DNA of 64,000 nucleotides. It comes from Chania multitudinisentens RB-25. Its GTDB lineage: Bacteria > Pseudomonadota > Gammaproteobacteria > Enterobacterales > Enterobacteriaceae. Below, one piece after another: positions 53,726-61,143 of this stretch. The translations under genes and the position numbers were made by a program. Position 1 is the first letter of the stretch. Each line of letters starts with the position of its first letter. The notes beneath the pieces are model-generated. The model was not told where the DNA came from. It saw nothing but the letters and a program-made list of their open reading frames with translations, and did no database searches. Location of the stretch: NCBI RefSeq assembly GCF_000520015.2, contig NZ_CP007044.2:2480001-2544000 (forward strand), written 5' to 3'.

Positions 53726-54460
53726 CTATTTGGCTTGTTTGTTGCTCAACGGCTCTTGATGACTGCCATCTTCAACGGAGTTGACGGTAGCTTTAAACGG
53801 CGTGACTTTGCCTTGCTCAGCCTGCACCTTCTGCATCTGTTGGGATTGGCCGATAAACACACCGCCTTTCTCGATTGAGATTTCGTCGGCAAAAATATCC
53901 CCACGAATGCTGCCTTTTGGCTGAATGGACAGCGAGTCGGCGTAGCAGCGGCCTTCCACGGCTCCGTTAATCATGATCTGCTGAGCGCGGATCTCGCCTT
54001 TCACATAACCGGTATTCTCAACGCGAACCATATGGGTACAGATCACGTTACCTTCAACTCTGCCTTCGATAATGATGTTGCCATCACCTTCGATCACGCC
54101 GGTGAATTGGGCGCCATTAGAGACAAAAGTATCCTTCTTGGCCCGGATCGGTTTTATCGCATCGATGGCGTCAGCCTGCGCGGTGGCTTCGGGGTAAGCT
54201 GTAGTTTGGGAAATCGGTTGGTCAATCACTTCTGGTGTTTTTGACTCATTACTGGATTTTTTTTGTTTGTTAAATGACAACATTTTATTCGTCCTTTTCA
54301 CTTTGTAAGAAAATACAATAGTCACCAACAGCACAACGCTCAAAACCGCCAACAACGTTCGGTTTAAGTAGATCCCGTTGGTGTTGATCCCTGTTAACCA
54401 AAGTATGATGAGCAATGCCCATAACACCCATATACACCATAATAATTTGTATTTACGCAT
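53726..54460 (-). CDS. Membrane-anchored bactofilin-family protein
   Basis: About 244 residues. Two N-terminal membrane helices (LLWCIWVLWALLIILWLTG; LLAVLSVVLLVTIVFSY) and a polar linker precede a bactofilin beta-helix (about 115-215) with the usual repeats FTGVIEGDGNIIIEGRVEGNV, GYVKGEIRAQQIMINGAVEG and GSIRGDIFADEISIEKGG. Bactofilins polymerise and often affect cell shape (CcmA of Proteus is one). The frame opens at a GTG at 54493; ATG 54460 is preferred. No partner peptidase is adjacent. Confidence 0.9.
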   Translation of the reverse strand: MRKYKLLWCIWVLWALLIILWLTGINTNGIYLNRTLLAVLSVVLLVTIVFSYKVKRTNKMLSFNKQKKSSNESKTPEVIDQPISQTTAYPEATAQADAIDAIKPIRAKKDTFVSNGAQFTGVIEGDGNIIIEGRVEGNVICTHMVRVENTGYVKGEIRAQQIMINGAVEGRCYADSLSIQPKGSIRGDIFADEISIEKGGVFIGQSQQMQKVQAEQGKVTPFKATVNSVEDGSHQEPLSNKQAK

Positions 54461-54762
54461 GTTTTTCAGGCCGATGGCGTTCCATTTTATCACGGTGTGT
54501 GAGATACCTGAGTTGTTTGCCCACTACCGCCGTGACTGTCTGTTGGGAGCTATCCATAATGAGCGGAATGATACCTAACAATGACCATTAATTCATTATT
54601 CAGTTTATTAATCAGAATCTGTATGTTTTTCTGCGTTTGAGTTGTTAAATACGGCATGTTTTGCAGGCATCTTATTGCCATGAACGGAAAATGTGGAAGT
54701 GCACCCGTTGTCTGCCGATCTTTGCATTGCGCGGGGGAGATGGCCTATTCCCCGGCATGTGC
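54461..54762. other. Intergenic region before the bactofilin gene and after speG
   Basis: About 300 bases. It holds the bactofilin promoter (not assigned). Just past the speG stop is a G/C hairpin (CGGGGA with TCCCCCG on the minus strand, about 54732-54754) without T run. No ORF of note. Confidence 0.4.
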
Positions 54763-55317
54763 TTATTTTTGTGCAGTTTTTGCGGTGGGTAGCATTTTAA
54801 ACCTCGCCAGATATTGTGGCTGGAAGATACACATACGGAGTACGGTGCGGTATTCACCATTGACGAAGAATTCATTGATCAGCTCGCCTTCCACTTCGAA
54901 CCCCAACTTAGTGTAGATATGAATCGCTTTCGGGTTTTCTTTGTCAACGATCAGGTACAGTTTGTAGAGGTTCAGTACGGAAAACCCATAATCCATCGCC
55001 AGTTTGGCGGCCGCGCTGGCATAGCCTTTACCCTGATGTGCCGGATCGATGATGATCTGGAATTCGGCACGGCGGTGGATGTGATTAATCTCCACTAACT
55101 CAACCAGGCCGACTTTGCTGCCACTCTGTTCGATGATGAAACGCCGCTCGCTCTGATCGTGGATATGTTTGTCGTACAGATCCAACAGTTCGACAAAGGC
55201 CTCGTAGGGCTCCTCGAACCAGTAGCGCATCACGCTGGCGTTGTTGTCCATTTGGTGAACGAACGTTAAATCGTCCCGTTCCAGCGGGCGAAGCTTAACG
55301 CTGGTGGTGCTCGACAT
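54763..55317 (-). CDS. speG: Spermidine N1-acetyltransferase SpeG
   Basis: A 184-residue GNAT enzyme (E. coli 186). Motifs VKLRPLERDDLTFVHQMDNN, EEPYEAFVELLDLYDKHIHD, EFQIIIDPAHQGKGYASAAA and LYLIVDKENPKAIHIYTKLGF match SpeG well. It acetylates spermidine to limit polyamine toxicity. It is cytoplasmic and monocistronic. In E. coli speG lies elsewhere. Confidence 0.95.
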   Translation of the reverse strand: MSSTTSVKLRPLERDDLTFVHQMDNNASVMRYWFEEPYEAFVELLDLYDKHIHDQSERRFIIEQSGSKVGLVELVEINHIHRRAEFQIIIDPAHQGKGYASAAAKLAMDYGFSVLNLYKLYLIVDKENPKAIHIYTKLGFEVEGELINEFFVNGEYRTVLRMCIFQPQYLARFKMLPTAKTAQK

Positions 55318-55377
55318 ATCTTTTCCTTAACGTGATAAACAATATGTGCAAAGTATAACGCTGAGCGCTGGAGTAGA

Positions 55378-55408
55378 GTGAAAAAAAACGGTGCTATCAG
55401 AGCACCGT
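55378..55408 (-). terminator. Terminator of purM-purN
   Basis: AACGGTGCT and AGCACCGTT (55386-55408) form a 9-bp stem with a 5-base loop, followed on the minus strand by a run of about eight T. It lies 26 bases past the purN stop. Confidence 0.9.
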
Positions 55409-55433
55409 TTAGACAACATTCAGATTGCCAGCA

Positions 55434-56072
55434 TCAATCTGCGGCATATCCTTGTGCTGGCAAGCGTTCGCCATCCAGCCAGGCTGCGTTATCGTTCATA
55501 CTCAACCGCCCTTCAACAAACCAGTTCACCACCAGTGGATAGAGTGTGTGTTCCTGAGCTTGCACGCGCTCAATCACTTCATCCTCTTCATCACCGGGAA
55601 AAATGGGCACTTTGGCTTGCAGGATCACCGGGCCACCGTCAAGCTGCTCGGTGACGAAATGAACTGAAGTGCCATGTTCGCTATCACCGTTGTCGATGGC
55701 CTGCCGGTGGGTGTGTAAACCAGGGTATTTCGGCAGCAGTGACGGGTGGATATTCAACAGGCGCCCGGCATAATGCTGCACAAACGCGCTGCTGAGGATG
55801 CGCATGTAACCGGCCAGCACCACTAAATCGGGCTGATAGTGGTCGATGGCTGCGGCCAGTGCGGCGTCAAAGGCTTCACGATCGGCAAAGGCTTTGGCAT
55901 CAAGCGCATGAGCGGTGATACCGGCTGCTTCAGCACGTTGCAGGCCATAAGCCTGCGCTTTGTTGCTGAAGACGGCCACAATGTTGGCCGCAATCCGACC
56001 TTGCTGGCAGGCATCAATCAACGCCTGGAGATTGCTTCCTTGGCCGGAGATCAATACCACAATCTTTTTCAT
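55434..56072 (-). CDS. purN: Phosphoribosylglycinamide formyltransferase PurN
   Basis: A 212-residue enzyme (E. coli 212) that formylates GAR with 10-formyl-THF in purine synthesis. Motifs are IVVLISGQGSNLQALIDAC, NIHPSLLPKYPGLHTH with the catalytic Asn/His, and GTSVHFVTEQLDGGPVI with the Asp. The ATG at 56072 shares one base with the purM stop (TGATG). The frame's GTG one codon earlier is less likely. Confidence 0.97.
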   Translation of the reverse strand: MKKIVVLISGQGSNLQALIDACQQGRIAANIVAVFSNKAQAYGLQRAEAAGITAHALDAKAFADREAFDAALAAAIDHYQPDLVVLAGYMRILSSAFVQHYAGRLLNIHPSLLPKYPGLHTHRQAIDNGDSEHGTSVHFVTEQLDGGPVILQAKVPIFPGDEEDEVIERVQAQEHTLYPLVVNWFVEGRLSMNDNAAWLDGERLPAQGYAAD

Positions 56073-57109
56073 CACTGAATGACCACAGGTTGTTCGTCAG
56101 CAGAGGCCACGAGCTGGCCGATTTTCCAGGCTTTTTCGCCCGCCGCGGTTAACAAGGCGATGGCTTCTTCAACCGCTGCTTCCGGCAGCGCGATGATCAT
56201 ACCTACGCCACAGTTGAAAGTGCGGTACATCTCATGGCGGCTGACGTTACCGGTCTGTTGCAGCCAATTGAAGATGGCTGGCCATTGCCAGCTTGATTCG
56301 TCAATGACCGCTTGCATACCTTCTGGCAGCACGCGTGGGATGTTTTCCCAGAAACCGCCGCCGGTCAGGTGAGCAATGGCGTGAACATCAACGTTTTCAA
56401 TCAGTTTCAACACTGATTTGACGTAAATCTTGGTGGGTGCCAGCAGATGGTCAGCCAGTGGTTTGCCTGCCAACAGGGTCGTGGTGGGATCGGTATTACT
56501 CACTTCAAGGATTTTACGCACCAGCGAATAGCCGTTAGAGTGCGGGCCGGAAGCGGCTAGCGCGATCAGGGCATCGCCGGATTGCACTTTGCTGCCATCG
56601 ATAATCGCGGATTTCTCAACCACGCCAACGCAGAAGCCTGCTACATCGTAATCTTCGCCGTGGTACATACCGGGCATTTCGGCGGTTTCGCCACCAACCA
56701 GCGCACAGCCAGATTGTTTGCAACCTTCGGCGATACCGGTGATCACGCTGGCCGCGGTATCTACGTCTAATTTGCCCGTAGCGTAGTAATCAAGGAAAAA
56801 CAGGGGTTCGGCACCCTGAACCACCAGATCATTGACACACATGGCGACCAGATCGATACCGATGGTGTCGTGGCGTTTCAGATCCATCGCCAGACGCAGC
56901 TTGGTACCCACACCGTCAGTACCGGAAACCAGGATCGGTTCACGGTATTTCTGCGGTAACGCACACAGGGCGCCAAACCCACCCAATCCCCCCATGACTT
57001 CCGGGCGGCGGGTCTGTTTCACTACACCTTTGATGCGGTCTACCAATGCGTTGCCAGCATCGATATCGACACCTGCGTCTTTATAGCTGAGAGAGGTTTT
57101 GTCGGTCAC
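56072..57109 (-). CDS. purM: Phosphoribosylformylglycinamidine cyclo-ligase PurM
   Basis: A 345-residue AIR synthetase (E. coli 345). Seen are TDKTSLSYKDAGVDIDAGNAL, VMGGLGGFGALCALP, SGTDGVGTKLRLAMDL and the nucleotide-binding GGETAEMPGMYHGEDYD. The frame extends to 57172, but GTG 57109 gives the family start and has GGGGAT upstream. It heads purMN with a perfect PurR operator core about 90 bases upstream. Confidence 0.97.
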   Translation of the reverse strand: MTDKTSLSYKDAGVDIDAGNALVDRIKGVVKQTRRPEVMGGLGGFGALCALPQKYREPILVSGTDGVGTKLRLAMDLKRHDTIGIDLVAMCVNDLVVQGAEPLFFLDYYATGKLDVDTAASVITGIAEGCKQSGCALVGGETAEMPGMYHGEDYDVAGFCVGVVEKSAIIDGSKVQSGDALIALAASGPHSNGYSLVRKILEVSNTDPTTTLLAGKPLADHLLAPTKIYVKSVLKLIENVDVHAIAHLTGGGFWENIPRVLPEGMQAVIDESSWQWPAIFNWLQQTGNVSRHEMYRTFNCGVGMIIALPEAAVEEAIALLTAAGEKAWKIGQLVASADEQPVVIQ

Positions 57110-57194
57110 TGCGCGATCCCCACGACGGTTTGCGGTTTGAAAACTGTGCATCCGGCATTGCTGCCGGAACAAGGCGCGGCAATTCTAACAGCGC

Positions 57195-57210
57195 ATGCAA
57201 ACGTTTGCGA
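57195..57210. promoter_or_regulatory. PurR operator
   Basis: ATGCAAACGTTTGCGA contains the perfect PurR core GCAAACGTTTGC (57197-57208). It lies between divergent purM and upp, 86 bases before the purM start, and fits purine repression of purMN. Confidence 0.9.
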
Positions 57211-57427
57211 GGGCCTTGTGGGCCTGCGCCAATTTTTTGCTGTCGCTGTCAGGTGATGTGATTGCTACTGGTAACGGAGGTAAACTGCTGCTTGAAATTG
57301 ATTGGGTATATAATAATTATCACTCTTTTGTTGATTTAGATCTGGCGATGAGTAGTGGCGCGCTCAGGAAAAGGCGGTATAATCGCGCGATTTTTTTGCT
57401 GCAAGCCGCCTTAATAGGAGATAAATG

Positions 57428-58054
57428 ATGAAGATCGTTGAGGTGAAACACCCGCTGGTGAAACACAAGCTGGGGCTGATGCGTGAGCATGATATCAGCA
57501 CTAAACGCTTTCGTGAGCTGGCTTCTGAAGTGGGTAGTTTGCTGACCTATGAAGCGACGGCCGATCTGGTGACGGAAAAAGTCACCGTTGAGGGCTGGTG
57601 CGGGCCGGTTGAAGTTGAGCAGATCAAAGGGAAAAAAATTACCGTAGTCCCTATCCTGCGTGCCGGTCTGGGCATGATGGAAGGGGTGCTGGAACACGTG
57701 CCGAGCGCACGTATCAGCGTGGTGGGGGTTTATCGTAATGAAGAAACCCTGGAGCCTGTGCCGTATTTCCAGAAACTGGTGTCCAATATCGCAGAGCGTA
57801 TGGCGTTGGTGGTTGATCCGATGCTGGCAACCGGTGGTTCGATGATTGCCACTATCGATCTGCTGAAAAAAGCGGGCTGCCACAGTATCAAAGTGTTGGT
57901 ACTGGTGGCGGCGCCGGAAGGGCTCGCCGCACTGGAGAAAGCGCACCCGGATATTGAATTGTATACCGCTTCCATCGATCAATACCTGAATGAAAATGGC
58001 TACATCGTGCCTGGCTTGGGTGACGCGGGCGATAAGATATTTGGTACCAAATAA
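57428..58054 (+). CDS. upp: Uracil phosphoribosyltransferase Upp
   Basis: A 208-residue salvage enzyme (E. coli 208) making UMP from uracil and PRPP. Features: KIVEVKHPLVKHKLGLMRE, the PRPP loop LVVDPMLATGGSMIAT (shown in part) and the uracil-binding end YIVPGLGDAGDKIFGTK. Two adjacent ATG codons (57425, 57428) follow TAGGAGATAA; the second matches E. coli. uraA follows after a terminator-like hairpin. Confidence 0.97.
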   Translation: MKIVEVKHPLVKHKLGLMREHDISTKRFRELASEVGSLLTYEATADLVTEKVTVEGWCGPVEVEQIKGKKITVVPILRAGLGMMEGVLEHVPSARISVVGVYRNEETLEPVPYFQKLVSNIAERMALVVDPMLATGGSMIATIDLLKKAGCHSIKVLVLVAAPEGLAALEKAHPDIELYTASIDQYLNENGYIVPGLGDAGDKIFGTK

Positions 58055-58059
58055 AGTTT

Positions 58060-58086
58060 AGCCGACCAGAGAGTCGGCTTTTTTAT
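58060..58086 (+). terminator. Intrinsic terminator after upp
   Basis: GCCGAC (58061-58066) pairs with GTCGGC (58073-58078), followed by six T. It lies 6 bases past the upp stop; uraA would need read-through or its own promoter. Confidence 0.85.
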
Positions 58087-58145
58087 ACCCTTTGTCTTTC
58101 AAGCTACAGCGTTGCTGGCTACGGACGTAAACCCCGGTCATTGAT
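58087..58145. repeat. Dispersed repeat element before uraA
   Basis: The text CTTTCAAGCTACAGCGTTGC then TGGCTACGGACGTAAACCCC resembles the mdtC-mdtD element (CAGCGTTGCCGGCTGCGG) and the srl one. It contains imperfect AGC/GCT dyads. It is probably a member of a genus-typical intergenic repeat. Confidence 0.45.
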
Positions 58146-58263
58146 TGCGCATAAGCTCCTGGGGTTTTAGGTTCTTGCCGCCTGGCGGTAACTTAAAATT
58201 CATTGGGTATAACTCACTAAGCTTAACTAACTGATTAATACAATTCAGAGGAAAACACACACC

Positions 58264-59553
58264 ATGACTCGTCGCGCCATCGGCGTCAGCGAACGCCCGC
58301 CGTTGTTCCAAACGATTCCACTCAGCTTCCAGCATCTGTTCGCCATGTTTGGCGCAACGGTATTGGTGCCGATTCTGTTCAACATCAACCCGGCGACGGT
58401 GCTGCTGTTTAACGGCATTGGCACGCTGCTGTATCTGTTTATCTGTAAAGGTAAAATCCCGGCGTATCTGGGTTCCAGCTTTGCGTTTATTTCGCCGGTA
58501 CTGCTGCTGTTGCCATTGGGGTATGAAGTGGCGCTTGGCGGTTTTATCATGTGCGGTGTGCTGTTTTGCCTGGTGGCATTCATCGTGAAGAAGGCCGGAA
58601 CCGGCTGGCTGGATGTGATCTTCCCGCCTGCGGCAATGGGGGCCATCGTCGCCGTCATTGGCCTGGAGCTGGCGGGTGTGGCAGCCAATATGGCCGGATT
58701 GTTGCCTGCGGAGGGTACTTCTGCCAACAGCACAACCATTACCATCTCACTGGTGACGCTCGGGGTAACCGTATTGGGCTCGGTGTTATTCCGGGGTTTC
58801 CTGGCAATCATTCCGATTCTGATCGGTGTGTTGGTGGGGTATGCGCTGTCATTCTTTATGGGGGTGGTAGATCTGACGCCGATCCGTGAAGCGCACTGGT
58901 TTGCTCTGCCCACCTTCTATACGCCACGTTTTGAATGGTTTGCTATTTTCACTATTCTGCCTGCGGCGTTGGTGGTAATTGCTGAACACGTTGGCCACCT
59001 GGTGGTGACGGCAAATATTGTTAAAAAAGATCTGCTGCGCGATCCGGGCCTGCATCGTTCGATGTTTGCCAACGGCATCTCAACGGTGATTTCTGGCTTC
59101 TTCGGCTCAACGCCGAACACCACTTATGGTGAGAACATCGGCGTAATGGCGATTACCAAGGTTTACAGTACCTGGGTGATCGGCGGAGCGGCGATTCTGG
59201 CAATTCTGCTCTCTTGCATCGGCAAACTGGCGGCGGCGATCCAGGCGGTGCCGGTGCCGGTGATGGGGGGCGTTTCCCTGTTGCTGTATGGGGTGATTGG
59301 TGCTTCGGGTATTCGTGTGCTGATTGAGTCCAAAGTGGATTATAACAAAGCACAGAACCTGATCCTGACTTCGGTGATCCTGATTATCGGCGTCAGCGGA
59401 GCTAAAGTGCATATCGGTGCGGCAGAGCTGAAAGGTATGGCGCTGGCAACCGTCGTTGGTATTGGCCTGAGCCTGCTGTTCAAGCTGATCAGCCTGTATC
59501 GCAGAGAAGAAGAAGTGATCGATGTTCCAGAAGAACGGCTCGATCACAAATAA
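58264..59553 (+). CDS. uraA: Uracil permease UraA
   Basis: A 429-residue NCS2 proton symporter (E. coli 429). Seen are SFQHLFAMFGATVLVPILF, YLGSSFAFISPVLLLLPLGY, AEHVGHLVVTANIVKKDLL with the substrate-site Glu, and GSTPNTTYGENIGVMAITKV with the second Glu. About 14 membrane helices. The start follows AGAGGAAAACACACC. It brings uracil in for Upp. Confidence 0.97.
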   Translation: MTRRAIGVSERPPLFQTIPLSFQHLFAMFGATVLVPILFNINPATVLLFNGIGTLLYLFICKGKIPAYLGSSFAFISPVLLLLPLGYEVALGGFIMCGVLFCLVAFIVKKAGTGWLDVIFPPAAMGAIVAVIGLELAGVAANMAGLLPAEGTSANSTTITISLVTLGVTVLGSVLFRGFLAIIPILIGVLVGYALSFFMGVVDLTPIREAHWFALPTFYTPRFEWFAIFTILPAALVVIAEHVGHLVVTANIVKKDLLRDPGLHRSMFANGISTVISGFFGSTPNTTYGENIGVMAITKVYSTWVIGGAAILAILLSCIGKLAAAIQAVPVPVMGGVSLLLYGVIGASGIRVLIESKVDYNKAQNLILTSVILIIGVSGAKVHIGAAELKGMALATVVGIGLSLLFKLISLYRREEEVIDVPEERLDHK

Positions 59554-59580
59554 TGCGTAATACGGTGGTATAAGGCAGAA

Positions 59581-59606
59581 CAGGGCGGGGATCTCCGCCC
59601 TGTTTT
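59581..59606 (+). terminator. Terminator between uraA and the convergent lipoprotein gene
   Basis: CAGGGCGG (59581-59588) and CCGCCCTG (59595-59602) form an 8-bp stem with a 6-base loop, followed by TTTTGGTTT on the plus strand. The T run is weaker on the minus strand. Confidence 0.75.
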
Positions 59607-59609
59607 GGT

Positions 59610-59843
59610 TTATGGGCCGACAGATTTCCCGGCGGGATCGTTGGCACCTTCTGTTTCCTGTGGTTGATCATCCATGTTGTCGTGGTTTTCTTCAGCACTG
59701 TCTTTGGCATCATGGGTTGTTGCCTGGTTTGCCGAACCGTTTTGCAGTGGTTCTGCGTTGCCTTTGGTTGTGGAGGAGTTATCGCAGCCTGCCACCAGCA
59801 AGCCAATAACCGCCGCCAGCAGTATTGTGTTCCATGGTTTCAT
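59610..59843 (-). CDS. Small acidic lipoprotein of unknown function
   Basis: A 77-residue protein. A lipoprotein signal (KPWNTILLAAVIGLLVAGC) has a clear LVAGC lipobox with Cys near position 20. It is followed by a mature part of about 57 residues that is almost wholly polar and rich in Asn, Gln, Asp, Glu and Thr (HDAKDSAEENHDNMDDQPQE), probably disordered. Asp follows the Cys, which in enterobacteria suggests retention in the inner membrane. I do not recognise a family. A match at this place is not known to me in E. coli. Confidence 0.75.
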   Translation of the reverse strand: MKPWNTILLAAVIGLLVAGCDNSSTTKGNAEPLQNGSANQATTHDAKDSAEENHDNMDDQPQETEGANDPAGKSVGP

Positions 59844-60039
59844 CGTCTTTATCCTTGCCAGAGTCTGAGGGACATTGCTTAAGGTTATGCAATATCAAAC
59901 GTTTTGGGTATAGCAGTGATGCCGGATAATCGCCACTTCTCGTTGCTATAGACGGCATAAAAACCTGCCGGTTCAACAGGGCGGGTTTTCTGTGATAAAC
60001 TGCTGCCGTCTTGCTGCCAGTTTTGGTTGAGGTACTTTT

Positions 60040-60741
60040 CTGAATACACCGGCACAGCTTTCACTGCCACTTTATCTCCCTGATGATGAAACTTTTGCCA
60101 GTTTTTATCCGGGTGAGAACCCATCTCTGCTTGCGGCGATCCAGTCTGCAATTCATCAGGAACATGGTAGTTACATCTATTTCTGGTCACGCGAGGGCGG
60201 TGGTCGTAGCCATTTGCTGCACGCTGCCTGTGCGGAATTGTCACAGCGTGGTGAAGCCGTTGGCTATGTACCGCTGGATAAACGGGCTTATTTTATACCG
60301 GAAGTGCTGGATGGTATGGAGCAGCTGGCACTGGTATGCATGGATAATATTGAATGCATTGCTGGCGATGAAGAGTGGGAAATGGCGATTTTCAATCTTT
60401 ATAACCGCATTCTGGAAACCGGGCGTACACGTTTGTTTATTACTGGCGATCGCCCGCCGCGCCAATTGAATCTGCGCTTACCGGATCTGGCTTCGCGCCT
60501 TGATTGGGGGCAGATCTACAAGCTGCAACCCCTTACCGATGCAGAGAAACTGCTGGCTCTGCAACTGCGCGCCAAGCTGCGGGGTTTTGAATTGCCGGAA
60601 GACGTGGGCCGTTTCCTGCTTAAGCGCCTGGATCGTGAAATGCGCACGCTGTTTATGACCTTGGATCAGCTTGATCGTGCGTCGATCACCGCACAACGCA
60701 AACTGACGATTCCGTTTGTGAAGGATACTCTGGAATTGTAA
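60040..60741 (+). CDS. hda: DnaA regulatory inactivator Hda, CTG start
   Basis: A 233-residue AAA+ protein, the same length as E. coli Hda. With the DNA-loaded sliding clamp it stimulates DnaA-ATP hydrolysis. The N-terminus reads (CTG)NTPAQLSLPLYLPDDETFAS with the clamp-binding QLSLPL. The frame has no ATG that would keep this motif. GAGG lies 7 bases before the CTG, and E. coli hda is also reported to start at CTG. The Walker A region REGGGRSHLLHA has Arg for Lys as in E. coli (GAGRSHLL). SRLDWGQIYKLQPL and LDREMRTLFMTLDQLD follow. Confidence 0.94.
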   Translation: MNTPAQLSLPLYLPDDETFASFYPGENPSLLAAIQSAIHQEHGSYIYFWSREGGGRSHLLHAACAELSQRGEAVGYVPLDKRAYFIPEVLDGMEQLALVCMDNIECIAGDEEWEMAIFNLYNRILETGRTRLFITGDRPPRQLNLRLPDLASRLDWGQIYKLQPLTDAEKLLALQLRAKLRGFELPEDVGRFLLKRLDREMRTLFMTLDQLDRASITAQRKLTIPFVKDTLEL

Positions 60742-60761
60742 GGGCCCGGTATGCCGAGCCC
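60742..60761. terminator. Hairpin between convergent hda and yfgD
   Basis: GGGCCCGG (60742-60749) pairs, with one mismatch, with CCGAGCCC (60754-60761) in the 27-base convergent gap. There is no T run; a two-way terminator is possible. Confidence 0.35.
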
Positions 60762-60768
60762 GGTTGCA

Positions 60769-61122
60769 TCAGAGGATTTCCAGCACCAGCTCCGGTGGCC
60801 GGCCAAGACGGGCTTGATTGCCTTTTACCACGATGGGGCGTTCGATCAGCTTCGGGTTAGCCACCATCGCTTGTAACAACTGTTCTTCGCTCAGGCTTTC
60901 ATCCGCCAGTTTCAGCTCTTTGTAGAGATCTTCTTTTTTACGCATCAGCTCACGTGCGGAACTGAAACCCAATTCCCGTAGCAACTTTTTCAGTTCCTCT
61001 ACCGAGAGTGGGGTCTCCAGATACAGAACCACATTGGGCTCAACACCTCGTTGTTCCAGCAGGGCCAGAGTCTCACGGCTTTTTGAACAACGTGGGTTGT
61101 GGTAGAGAGTTACGTTTTTCAT
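60769..61122 (-). CDS. yfgD: ArsC-family protein YfgD
   Basis: A 117-residue (or 120 from ATG 61131) thioredoxin-fold protein of the ArsC family. VTLYHNPRCSKSRETLALL has the catalytic Cys; RPIVVKGNQARLGRPPELVLEIL has the Arg-bearing end. It is related to glutaredoxin-coupled arsenate reductases, but E. coli YfgD has no proven arsenate role. AAGGA sits about 9 bases before ATG 61122, too close for 61131. It lies behind bepA as in E. coli. Confidence 0.92.
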   Translation of the reverse strand: MKNVTLYHNPRCSKSRETLALLEQRGVEPNVVLYLETPLSVEELKKLLRELGFSSARELMRKKEDLYKELKLADESLSEEQLLQAMVANPKLIERPIVVKGNQARLGRPPELVLEIL

Positions 61123-61143
61123 GTCAATCATTCCTTGGTCAAA

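Noticed and set aside
58245..58913. 222-codon minus-strand ORF opposite uraA
   Set aside because: Antisense to a clearly identified permease gene and low in complexity (Asn, Thr, Pro); it is a shadow.
59885..60244. 119-codon minus-strand ORF opposite the hda start
   Set aside because: The hda N-terminus with its clamp motif occupies the plus strand there. The antisense frame lacks a ribosome site and family likeness.
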